Of a DNA stretch of 64,000 bases, positions 36,322 to 43,846 are shown piece by piece. Source of the stretch: Gordonia sp. SL306 (GTDB lineage: Bacteria; Actinomycetota; Actinomycetes; Mycobacteriales; Mycobacteriaceae); the NCBI RefSeq assembly GCF_026625785.1, contig NZ_CP113063.1:3286001-3350000 (forward strand), given 5' to 3'. The number at the start of each line of letters is the position of its first letter. The first letter of the stretch is position 1. Under the pieces are notes generated by a model that worked only from the letters and a program-made list of their open reading frames with translations, did no database searches and was not told the DNA's origin. The position numbers were made by a program, and so were the translations under genes.

Positions 36322-37506
36322 TCAGATGGTCACCAGCATCCCGGGTGGCGTCTCGAGGCCCATCTTGTGCAGGGAGTTCGAGTGGTAGGCGACACCGTCG
36401 ACGTGGATCATGTGCTGCAATCCGACATGGGCGTCGCGCCAGTACCGCTGCATGGGACTGCTCTTGCGGATGGCGACGCCGCCCGATCGCGCGAAGATCT
36501 CGTCGAGCGCGGACACGGCCCGCCACGCGCACCGAACCTGGTTGCGACGCTGGTTCGATCGTTCCTCGGTGGTCGGGGTACCGCCGTTCTCGATGATGTC
36601 GTGTAGGCGGCCGATGCCCTCGATCAGCTGCACCCGCGACGCCTCGATCTCGGCGGCGGCCTCGCCTGCCGCGTGCAGCACGTAGGGATCGTCGCGGACC
36701 TGGACACCCGTGACCGCGACGCGGTCCTTCTGAATCGCGAGGTGGGTGGCCAGGGCGCCTTCACAGATGCCGATCACGGCGGCCGTGATGCCCAGCGGGA
36801 ACATCACGCCGAAGGACAACTTGTACACCGCCTCCTCGCGTCCCGAACGTGCCGACGCGGTCCCGTCGGAGATGTCGCTCTGGGTGACGGTGCGATAGGC
36901 GGGTACGACGGCCTTGTCGACGACGACATCCTTGCTGCCGGTCCCGCAGAGCCCGACGACATCCCACGAATCGTCGATGAGCTGGTAGTCGGACCGGGGG
37001 AGTACGACGTGCATGACCTCCGGCGGCATCAGGGGTTTGCCCGACCCATCGCCCTTCATCGCTCCGAGGAAGTCCCATTGGCAGTGGTCGGAACCCGACG
37101 AGAACGGCCAACGCCCGCTGAGTACGAACGAATCGTTCTCGACCGGATCGGCGATGCCGTTGGGCATGTACGGCGAGGCCACCCAGGTGTCCGGGTCGTC
37201 GCCCCAGATCTCCTGCTGGAGGCGCCGGTCCATCTGTGCCAGCTCCCAGGGATGGACGCCGACGACGCCCGCGACCCAACCGGCCGCAGGGTCGTTTGCG
37301 GCGATCGCCATGACGGCCGCCGCGAAGTCGCGCGGATGCGCCGCATAGCCACCGAAATCGGTGGGCTGCAGCATCCTGATGACACCTGTCTGCCGGAGCA
37401 GGTCCGCTGTCTTGTCGCTGAGTTTGCCCAGCTTCTCGTTCTCCTCGGCCAGGGCCGCCAGTTCCGGGCCCAGCTCCTCGATGCGCTTGATGACTTCGTG
37501 TGCCAT
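36322..37506 (-). CDS. Flavin-dependent phenol hydroxylase oxygenase component, HsaA-like (acyl-CoA dehydrogenase fold)
   Basis: 394 residues from the ATG at 37506, which is preceded by GTCAGAGG and matches the family length. An in-frame ATG at 37638 overlaps the hydrolase stop and would add 44 poorly conserved residues; I treat it as the alternative. The acyl-CoA dehydrogenase fold has PTDFGGYAAHPRDFAAAVMAIA and GWVAGVVGVHPWELA in the N-terminal part and SGRWPFSSGSDHCQW in the beta domain, all as in HsaA and related FMNH2-dependent monooxygenases. It likely ortho-hydroxylates a phenol to a catechol for the extradiol dioxygenase at 42645. Confidence 0.9.
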   Translation of the reverse strand: MAHEVIKRIEELGPELAALAEENEKLGKLSDKTADLLRQTGVIRMLQPTDFGGYAAHPRDFAAAVMAIAANDPAAGWVAGVVGVHPWELAQMDRRLQQEIWGDDPDTWVASPYMPNGIADPVENDSFVLSGRWPFSSGSDHCQWDFLGAMKGDGSGKPLMPPEVMHVVLPRSDYQLIDDSWDVVGLCGTGSKDVVVDKAVVPAYRTVTQSDISDGTASARSGREEAVYKLSFGVMFPLGITAAVIGICEGALATHLAIQKDRVAVTGVQVRDDPYVLHAAGEAAAEIEASRVQLIEGIGRLHDIIENGGTPTTEERSNQRRNQVRCAWRAVSALDEIFARSGGVAIRKSSPMQRYWRDAHVGLQHMIHVDGVAYHSNSLHKMGLETPPGMLVTI

Positions 37507-37634
37507 GCCGTCGTACCTCTGACTTCCTTCTCGTGCTTGTCCCCGCCCGGCGGCAGGATGTCCCGATTCTGTTTCGTCGGATCGTCGCGCGCCCGGTTCT
37601 GTCCGCTCAGTGGGAACTGCCGGCGACGACACGC

Positions 37635-38498
37635 TCATCTCGTTTCACGAGTGAGGAATTCGAGGACGACGCGTTCGAAGTCCTGCTTCTTCTCGACCTG
37701 AATCCAGTGCCCGCACTGGGAGAAGGTGTGCAACTCGACGTCGGGCAGCCAGCGGTTCGCGAAGTGCGCCTGGTCGTAGGGGAGCATCCGATCCTCTCGG
37801 CCCCACAGCATGAGTGTCGGCGTGGTGATGGAATCCGGACGCTTCCAGAGGGGCGTGTAGGTCTCGCGCAGGGTGGGGTTGAACATGGCACCGAAGATGG
37901 CTCGTGTCCGGTCGATGACGCCGTCGGCGGTGGCATTGCGCATCCGTTCGTCGACCAACTCGTCGGTGACGAGGGACTTGTCGTGAACCATGGTGTTGAT
38001 CCACTCGACCATGCGCTCACGGGTGGGATCGGAGAGGAAGGCGAACAGTCGCTGGAAGCCCTCGCTCGGTTCGGTCTGGAACATGCTCACCGACATGCCT
38101 CCGGAGCCCATGATCGCCATGCGCTCGACCCGATCGGGGAGGTGTCCGGCCATCTCCGCGGCGATGGCTCCGCCCATCGAATTGCCGACGAACACCGCGG
38201 ATTCGATGTCGAGCTCGTCCATCAGCCGTGCAATCCAGCGTGCGCCGGCGAGCGTGTACACCTCTTTCAGCTCGGGCAGGGACGTCCCGCCGAAGCCGGG
38301 GAGGTCGGGCATCACCACACGGAAATGCTCGGCGAAGAACGGGAGGTTGCGGCTGAAGTTCGACCATGCGGTCACACCCGGGCCGGAGCCGTGGAGCATC
38401 ACGAGCGGACGACCTGACCCGGCCTCGTGATAGTGGAAATCGAGGCCGTCGATCGTCGTGGTGGCGGAGGTCGTCTCGTAGGTCAACTCGGCAGTCAT
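37635..38498 (-). CDS. Alpha/beta hydrolase, meta-cleavage product hydrolase (HsaD/BphD-like)
   Basis: 287 residues. Catalytic triad Ser107 (VGNSMGGAIA), Asp236 (LWGREDRM) and His264 (SQCGHWIQVEK); oxyanion segment MLHGSGPGVTAWSNFSRNLP, which is characteristic of the BphD/HsaD group. These enzymes break the C-C bond of the dienol formed by extradiol ring cleavage, giving a hydroxypentadienoate and an acid. It begins the minus operon that continues with the HsaA-like and HsaB-like genes, so three of four meta-cleavage steps are encoded together; the dioxygenase lies 4 kb away on the other strand. Confidence 0.91.
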   Translation of the reverse strand: MTAELTYETTSATTTIDGLDFHYHEAGSGRPLVMLHGSGPGVTAWSNFSRNLPFFAEHFRVVMPDLPGFGGTSLPELKEVYTLAGARWIARLMDELDIESAVFVGNSMGGAIAAEMAGHLPDRVERMAIMGSGGMSVSMFQTEPSEGFQRLFAFLSDPTRERMVEWINTMVHDKSLVTDELVDERMRNATADGVIDRTRAIFGAMFNPTLRETYTPLWKRPDSITTPTLMLWGREDRMLPYDQAHFANRWLPDVELHTFSQCGHWIQVEKKQDFERVVLEFLTRETR

Positions 38499-38900
38499 GT
38501 CTTCCGGCCTCTCGTCGGGGTGTCACCGGTGCGGGTGGGTAGTGGAAAGCTTTTGTGGCACTGCTGTGTCCGATCACGTGCACTGCCTATCGCGGGTGCT
38601 CGACCGGCGTTCGGTACCCGAGACCTCAGACGCGACGTTAGGCCGCCGTGTGCACCGCGGGGAGGTCGATCCCGGACACCGGGACCGGTGAACCTGCGTC
38701 GTCCACGATCACCTGGTGCGCCCGGAATCGTTCCATCACTTATAGCACTTGTTCAACTATGAGAACCAGCGAATCCGATACCTGACCGGGAGGTCGTCGC
38801 CGGTCTCGCTCAGTGGAACTTATATGGGCGCCCAGGGGCAACCCGGCCACACTTGGTGAAGGCTTCGACTAGGTGAACCAGGTCAGGAGAGGGGCGGCGT
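38499..38900. other. Divergent intergenic region, 402 bases
   Basis: Separates the hydrolase operon (minus) from the oxidase III-like operon (plus). It contains TTATAG followed by the class-2 box TTGTTCAACTA near the middle; the rest is GC-rich with no convincing reading frame. Confidence 0.65.
38749..38759. promoter_or_regulatory. Class-2 operator TTGTTCAACTA
   Basis: Differs by one base from the core at 30957-30967 and fits TnGTnnnACnA. It lies 142 bases before the oxidase III-like gene and 251 bases before the hydrolase gene, so it may serve either. Confidence 0.5.
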
Positions 38901-39512
38901 GTGAGCGACGTGGTCGTCTCGGATCCGGAGGAGTCCGGAACGGGCGCGCCGAACGCGCCGCACGTCCCGGGGGAACAGGGGCTGTGGGTCTTCCTCCTGG
39001 GCGACATGGTGATCTTCGCGGTGATGTTCGTGGCCTTCCTTGCCGATCGCGCCAAGGACCCGGATCTGTTCGGGGCGGCTCGGGAATCGCTCGATCTCAC
39101 CATCCCGGTGACGAACACGATGGTGCTGCTCGTCAGCTCGCTCGTGGTCGCGATCGGCCTGACGAGCGTGCGTTCGGCAGATCATCGCAGGGCGGCAGCG
39201 GTCTTCGCGATGGCGATGTCGTGTGCCATCCTCTTCGTCGTGCTCAAGGCCGTCGAGTACGTCCACCTCGTTCACGGCGGCGACGGACCGGATTCGAATC
39301 CCTATTTCATGTGGTTGTTCATCCTCACCGGCATCCACCTCTCCCATGTCGTGGTCGGTGTGGTGGTCCTCGGGATCCTGTTGCAGCGAGCACGTCGAGC
39401 GGTGCCGGCGGATGGCCGCGGGCGCATGTTCTACGAAGGGGGAGCGTGCTATTGGCACATGGTCGACCTGCTGTGGATGGTCCTCTTCCCGCTGGTCTAC
39501 CTGGTGGCGTGA
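38901..39512 (+). CDS. Cytochrome c oxidase subunit III-family membrane protein (NorE-like)
   Basis: 203 residues from a GTG. About five transmembrane helices: GLWVFLLGDMVIFAVMFVAF, NTMVLLVSSLVVAIGL, AVFAMAMSCAILFVVLKAVEY, LFILTGIHLSHVVVGVVVLGIL, and WHMVDLLWMVLFPLVYLV. The ILTGxHxxHVxxG segment and the final YWHMVDLLW are hallmarks of heme-copper oxidase subunit III. No catalytic subunit I or II is nearby, and NorE-type proteins are known to occur apart from the catalytic oxidase subunits. Why it heads an operon with a KstD-like flavoprotein is unknown; it may help pass electrons from the flavoprotein to a respiratory chain. Confidence 0.88.
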   Translation: MSDVVVSDPEESGTGAPNAPHVPGEQGLWVFLLGDMVIFAVMFVAFLADRAKDPDLFGAARESLDLTIPVTNTMVLLVSSLVVAIGLTSVRSADHRRAAAVFAMAMSCAILFVVLKAVEYVHLVHGGDGPDSNPYFMWLFILTGIHLSHVVVGVVVLGILLQRARRAVPADGRGRMFYEGGACYWHMVDLLWMVLFPLVYLVA

Positions 39513-39516
39513 TCGC

Positions 39517-39786
39517 ATGACACTCAGCGAAGTCGTGGGCCGACGGTACGTACGGACGTGGCTGATCCTCGTTCTGTTGGCGGTGGTCATCCCGATCGTC
39601 AGTCGGCAGACCCACGCCGGAACGGCAGCGACGGTGGTGGTTCTCGCCCTTGCCGCATACAAGGTCCGGTTGGTGGGGCTCGACTTCATGGAGATCAGAA
39701 GCGCACCGAAAGGCTTGCGGTGGGCCTTCGAAACCTATTGCGTCGGACTGTGGGTCGTACTCGCAGGCGCATTTCTGCTGCTGTGA
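39517..39786 (+). CDS. Small membrane protein, cytochrome oxidase subunit IV-like (NorF-type)
   Basis: 89 residues, ATG four bases after the subunit III-like stop. Three hydrophobic stretches: TWLILVLLAVVIPIV, ATVVVLALAAYKVRLVGLDFME, and YCVGLWVVLAGAFLLL, with a conserved-looking FMEIRSAP turn. Size, three-helix layout and position after a subunit III-like gene fit the prokaryotic subunit IV (COX4-like) family. It starts with MTLSEVVGRRY. Together the pair looks like an accessory oxidase module without the catalytic subunits. Confidence 0.83.
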   Translation: MTLSEVVGRRYVRTWLILVLLAVVIPIVSRQTHAGTAATVVVLALAAYKVRLVGLDFMEIRSAPKGLRWAFETYCVGLWVVLAGAFLLL

Positions 39787-39841
39787 GCGGCGCGAGTGAA
39801 TCCGGGCATCGGAGCAACGAGAGAAAACACAGGAGGAAGTC

Positions 39842-41452
39842 ATGTCGGACAACGAAGAGAACTATGACGTCGTGGTGGTCGGATCCGGCGGAGGCGGGTT
39901 GATCGGCGGGTACATCGCCGCTTCCCGCGGCCTGCGGACCCTCGTCATCGAGAAGACGGATCAGGTGGGCGGCACCACGTCGTATTCTGGTTCCGGCCTG
40001 TGGTTTCCGGGCAGTGCGCCCACCAGGCGAGCGGGCATCGACGACACCGATGTGGAGGCGGCGCGACAGTACATGCGGAAAGCGGTGAACGATCCCGGCC
40101 GCGAGGAGTTACAGGATGCCTACCTGTCGGCCGGTATCGCGCTGATCGACGAACTCGAACAGAGTGAGTGGTTCCAAACGTTCGAACATCAGCCGGTCCC
40201 GGACTATCTCGACCATCTGGAGGGAGCGACTCCGCACGGTCGAAGCATCTTCCCACCGCCCATCGCGGTGAACGAGCTGGGCGACAAGGCTTCCATCGTG
40301 CGGAAGTCGATCTATACGGAGCGCTATGGGCACACCGAGGACGAGATGTTCGTCGGAGGGCGCGCCCTCATCGCGCGAGCGTTGTCTGCCTTCCTCGAGA
40401 CCGGGAATGGCGTGCTCAAGCTGAACACCGCACTCACCGGACTCGTCGTGGATGGTGACCGGATCGTGGGCGTCGAGGCGCTGAGCGACGGCGAGCCGGT
40501 GCGGTTGCGCGCCGCGCGGGGGGTCCTCCTGGCGGCCGGCGGGTTCGAGCACAATGCCGAACTGCGAGCCAAGTACGGCACGTTGCCGTCCAATGCGGAG
40601 TGGTCCGACGGAGTCGACTCGAACGTTGGCGATGCCCTCGTGGCAGGCATCGCGGTGGGCGCGGAGACGGACCTGATGGACGAGGCCTGGTACGTGCCCG
40701 GCACCGTCCAGCCCGACGGAAAGCCGGTGTTCCAGAGCGGTATCCGCGGAGGTATCTGGGTGAACGGTGCCGGTGAACGATTCGTCAACGAGCTCCGTCC
40801 GTACGACCAGGCAGGCCATGTGATCCGCGACGGAGAGCGTGAGGCGGAAGGCTCGCACGCTCCCGCGTACTGGGTGTTCGACCACAAGGCGTTCGAACGA
40901 GACGGATTCGGTGGCAAAGGTCCTGATGTTCCGGTGTCGGCAGAGTGGTTCGAGTCCGGAGCACTCAAGAAAGCCGACAGCCTCGAAGAGCTCGCCGAGC
41001 TGATCGGCGTACCGCCCGCCGCGCTGGTCGATTCCGTGAAGACCTTCAACGGATATGTCGAGGACGGTGTCGACGAGGAGTTCCACCGGGGCGAGAGTGC
41101 CTGGGACCAGATGTTCCAGTTCATCGTCGGGTACCCGGCCCTGCCGGAGCAGAACTTCGTGGTTCCGTTGCCTGCTGAAGGTCCCAATCCGCTGCTGACG
41201 GCCACCGACACCCCGCCGTACTACGCGGCGACCATCCTGCTCTCCGATATCGGGACGAAGGGAGGGCTCAAGACCGACGCGAGCGCACGGGTGTTGGGTG
41301 CCGATGGTCAGCCCATCGGGGGGTTGTACGCGACGGGCAACACGATGGCGGCGATGTCGGGCCCGGTGTATCTGGGCGCGGGGACACCGATCGGGTCGTC
41401 GCTGGCCTTCGCCTACCGCGCCGCCCTCGACCTGGCGGATACCACGGAATGA
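39842..41452 (+). CDS. FAD-dependent oxidoreductase, 3-ketosteroid delta1-dehydrogenase (KstD)-like
   Basis: 536 residues, ATG after CACAGGAGGAAGTC. The FAD site VVVGSGGGGLIGGYIAASRG and EKTDQVGGTTSYSGSGLWFPG lie near the N-terminus; the C-terminal YATGNTMAAMSGPVYLGAG carries Tyr510, equivalent to the conserved tyrosine of KstD enzymes. The fold is shared by KstD, 3-ketosteroid delta4-dehydrogenase and fumarate reductases. It likely desaturates a ring next to a ketone, which can lead to aromatisation. It is similar to, but clearly distinct from, the flavoprotein at 58106-59794. The two oxidase-like membrane genes precede it in the operon. Confidence 0.86.
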   Translation: MSDNEENYDVVVVGSGGGGLIGGYIAASRGLRTLVIEKTDQVGGTTSYSGSGLWFPGSAPTRRAGIDDTDVEAARQYMRKAVNDPGREELQDAYLSAGIALIDELEQSEWFQTFEHQPVPDYLDHLEGATPHGRSIFPPPIAVNELGDKASIVRKSIYTERYGHTEDEMFVGGRALIARALSAFLETGNGVLKLNTALTGLVVDGDRIVGVEALSDGEPVRLRAARGVLLAAGGFEHNAELRAKYGTLPSNAEWSDGVDSNVGDALVAGIAVGAETDLMDEAWYVPGTVQPDGKPVFQSGIRGGIWVNGAGERFVNELRPYDQAGHVIRDGEREAEGSHAPAYWVFDHKAFERDGFGGKGPDVPVSAEWFESGALKKADSLEELAELIGVPPAALVDSVKTFNGYVEDGVDEEFHRGESAWDQMFQFIVGYPALPEQNFVVPLPAEGPNPLLTATDTPPYYAATILLSDIGTKGGLKTDASARVLGADGQPIGGLYATGNTMAAMSGPVYLGAGTPIGSSLAFAYRAALDLADTTE

Positions 41453-41488
41453 GGTGACGTGTCGGCGTGACGGTCGGCCACCCACTTG

Positions 41489-41516
41489 AGCCACGGTTCC
41501 TCAGGGAACCGTGGCT
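41489..41516 (+). terminator. Hairpin after KstD-like gene
   Basis: Perfect 12-base arms AGCCACGGTTCC and GGAACCGTGGCT with a four-base loop, 37 bases after the stop. No T-run follows. Confidence 0.65.
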
Positions 41517-41591
41517 CTTCGGTCTCTGACGGCTCGGTCTCCGATGGCTGCGCGATGCGGCCGATGTCGATCCCAGAGGGCAGCAACGAAA

Positions 41592-41622
41592 AGGTGCTCC
41601 CACGGAATCCGCGGGAGCACCT
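41592..41622 (-). terminator. Intrinsic terminator for the minus-strand membrane gene
   Basis: Arms AGGTGCTCCC and GGGAGCACCT; read on the minus strand the stem is followed by TTTTCG, a short U-run. It lies about 40 bases after the membrane-protein stop. Confidence 0.75.
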
Positions 41623-41658
41623 CGGTCGGGCCGGCGACGGGTGTGCGAGGCCCGCAGG

Positions 41659-42399
41659 TCAGACGAGGACGGGCACTGCCTCGTCGGCGGTCTCTGCTTC
41701 CTCGGACTTGACGGCCTTGAGGAGGAGAAGAGGTGTCGCCACCTTCCAGACCAGGTACGCGAGACACGGAAGCCAGAAGGCGAACAACCCATTCCAGGCC
41801 AGCGGTCCGGACGTGAACACATAGATGAACGCGCCCGGAGCGAGTACCACGGCGAGGATGAAGTTGAGGTAGGCGAACCAGCGCGGGAAGATCGGCTCGG
41901 TGCGTTTGTCGATGAGCACTGCGATACCGATCACGACGCACTGCAGGCAGAAGATGAATGCGAAACCGACGTAGGCGAAGTAGAACAGGTCGGTCATCAG
42001 CTGCAGGATCTCCGGTGACCTGTCCGCGGCGCGATAGGCGGCCGCCGAGAGGATGAACATCGGGTAGAAGAACCCGATCGGTGCCACGACACCGGTGAGG
42101 ACCTGGGTCATGGTGAGCACTCCCCAGCCGCGCTCGATACGGCGCATCTGCCAACTGGTGGTCACCACGAAGAAGTATTCCAGCGGGATGACGAAGGAAC
42201 AGATGACCGTGGTCCAGAGGATTCCGGAACGGTTGTCCACCATCCAATCCTTGACCTGCTGGCCCGACCATTCGGGGTCGATGGGTGGCTGGACCTTCGA
42301 CAGCATGAAGAAGCACACGCCGACCACGGCCATGACGAGAAACCCCGACCACGCCGAGAAGCGTTGGAACTTATACAAGTAGCCCTTGTCTACATCCAC
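41659..42399 (-). CDS. Polytopic membrane protein of unknown function
   Basis: 246 residues from the GTG at 42399, placed eight bases after AAGGAG; longer in-frame versions have no ribosome site. About six transmembrane helices: AWSGFLVMAVVGVCFFML, ILWTTVICSFVIPLEYFFVV, VLTGVVAPIGFFYPMFIL, FYFAYVGFAFIFCLQCVVIG, YLNFILAVVLAPGAFIYVF and GLFAFWLPCLAYLVWKVA. A hydrophilic loop after helix 1 (PEWSGQQVKDWMVDN) probably faces outside. I do not recognise the family. Its setting between a KstD-like enzyme and an extradiol dioxygenase hints at substrate uptake or a membrane redox role; its tail is acidic (KSEEAETADEA). Confidence 0.8.
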   Translation of the reverse strand: MDVDKGYLYKFQRFSAWSGFLVMAVVGVCFFMLSKVQPPIDPEWSGQQVKDWMVDNRSGILWTTVICSFVIPLEYFFVVTTSWQMRRIERGWGVLTMTQVLTGVVAPIGFFYPMFILSAAAYRAADRSPEILQLMTDLFYFAYVGFAFIFCLQCVVIGIAVLIDKRTEPIFPRWFAYLNFILAVVLAPGAFIYVFTSGPLAWNGLFAFWLPCLAYLVWKVATPLLLLKAVKSEEAETADEAVPVLV

Positions 42400-42644
42400 T
42401 TCACCGTCTCCTTGGTTTGATTGTGGTTGTGCCGCTGCGAGAGATGGGTCGACAGACGGCGGACACATCACAGTGTGATGAACGCCGCACGGGTGCCAGT
42501 GCGCGATTCCGTTCACCGGGACGGGACCGACATGCGAACGCTCCGAGGCGTTCCCGGTGAGCGAGATCGTTTCTGTCCCGCGGGTACCGTGTCCCTACGC
42601 TTCTGGTCAGGTGCTTTGTCGAAAACGTGTGAGGAGAACGGATC

Positions 42645-43673
42645 ATGACCGAAGCAGGGCCCGAACGGCCACGGCTCGCGCATTGTGGGGCCATCGCGCT
42701 GGGCACACCCAGACTCGAGACATCAGTCGGATTCTTTCGCGACATATTGGGTATGGAAGAAGTCGAAAGGGTCGGTGACACCGTCTATCTCCGTGGCTAC
42801 CAGGAGATGAAGCACCACTCGCTCGTCTTGTTCCAGAACGAGACCGCGACCGTGGATTCGTACAGTTTCCGGGTACAACGGCCGCAGGACGTCGAGTTGT
42901 TCTACCACGAACTCGTCGCCCAGGACGTGGAGGTCGTCGAGCTGCCGTCCGGTCACCAATCGGGACGGGGCACCGCGATCCGCTTCCTGGTGCCGCACGC
43001 GGGTCATGCATTCGAGCTCTACTACGACATCGAGGCCCCGAAGGCCCCGGAGGAGATCCGCTCGAAGCTGCTCAGCAATTCGTCGCGGCGTCGTGGCCTC
43101 GGCGTCCGCCGGCTCGATCACTACAACATCCAGGCCAATCTGGAGAACGTCGGCAAGGCCGAGGAATGGCTGCGCGAGAACATGGGATTCAAGCGGCGCG
43201 AATTCGTCTACATGCCGGAGGCCGACGACATGCTGATCGCGTCGTGGAACTCGGCGACCTCGCAGGTCCACGATCTCGCGATCGCGATGAGCATGACCGG
43301 CGAGGACGCCCAGCTCCATCACGTCGCCTTCAACATCGAGAACCACAGCGATCTGCTCGTGGCGGCGGACACGCTTCGTGATCTCGACGTCAAATTCCAT
43401 TGTGGGCCTGGAAAACACGGCATCGGGCAGGCAATGTACCTCTACCTCGAGGAGCCGGGTTCCGGACACCGGATCGAGCTTTACTCCGGTAGCTACCACA
43501 TCTTCGATCCGGATTGGGAAGCACTGGGATGGACGCCCACCAATCCGGACGGGATGACGTGGTTCGGTCAGGAGCTCGACGTCACGCAGGGCGGCTCGAT
43601 GGCGTCATCGACCGATTCGGTGTCGTCGGTGACGTCACTACTCGGTCAAGCGGCGGCGGTCGGGCAGGCCTGA
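42645..43673 (+). CDS. Extradiol ring-cleavage dioxygenase, two-domain VOC type
   Basis: 342 residues, ATG after GAGGAGAACGGATC. Two vicinal-oxygen-chelate domains, about 8-130 and 152-290. The second has the Fe(II) ligands expected of catechol 2,3-dioxygenases: H159 (RRLDHYNIQ), H225/H226 (QLHHVAFN) and E278 (GHRIELYSG). The end GHRIELYSGSYHIFDPDWE resembles XylE-like enzymes acting on substituted catechols. A Ser/Thr/Val-rich tail of about 30 residues follows the fold. It would meta-cleave the catechol made by the HsaA/HsaB-like pair and feed the HsaD-like hydrolase. Confidence 0.92.
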   Translation: MTEAGPERPRLAHCGAIALGTPRLETSVGFFRDILGMEEVERVGDTVYLRGYQEMKHHSLVLFQNETATVDSYSFRVQRPQDVELFYHELVAQDVEVVELPSGHQSGRGTAIRFLVPHAGHAFELYYDIEAPKAPEEIRSKLLSNSSRRRGLGVRRLDHYNIQANLENVGKAEEWLRENMGFKRREFVYMPEADDMLIASWNSATSQVHDLAIAMSMTGEDAQLHHVAFNIENHSDLLVAADTLRDLDVKFHCGPGKHGIGQAMYLYLEEPGSGHRIELYSGSYHIFDPDWEALGWTPTNPDGMTWFGQELDVTQGGSMASSTDSVSSVTSLLGQAAAVGQA

Positions 43674-43846
43674 CGCCCGTTGCGAGAGAGTCTGACGCCG
43701 TGAGCAATTCGGAATCTCGACCACCGGGATGCTGGCTGACCGTGTGTTCGGACCCTCTTTAATCTGACCGAAGACCCGCGGGCACGGCACTCGCACAATT
43801 CCCACGTTCGAAGCTCGATCTGGACAAAGTCGAAGACGGAGAGCAG

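Noticed and set aside
39842..41452. Calling the flavoprotein a true 3-ketosteroid delta1-dehydrogenase
   Set aside because: Fold and tyrosine are shared by delta4-dehydrogenases and other ring desaturases; no direct evidence for a steroid substrate.
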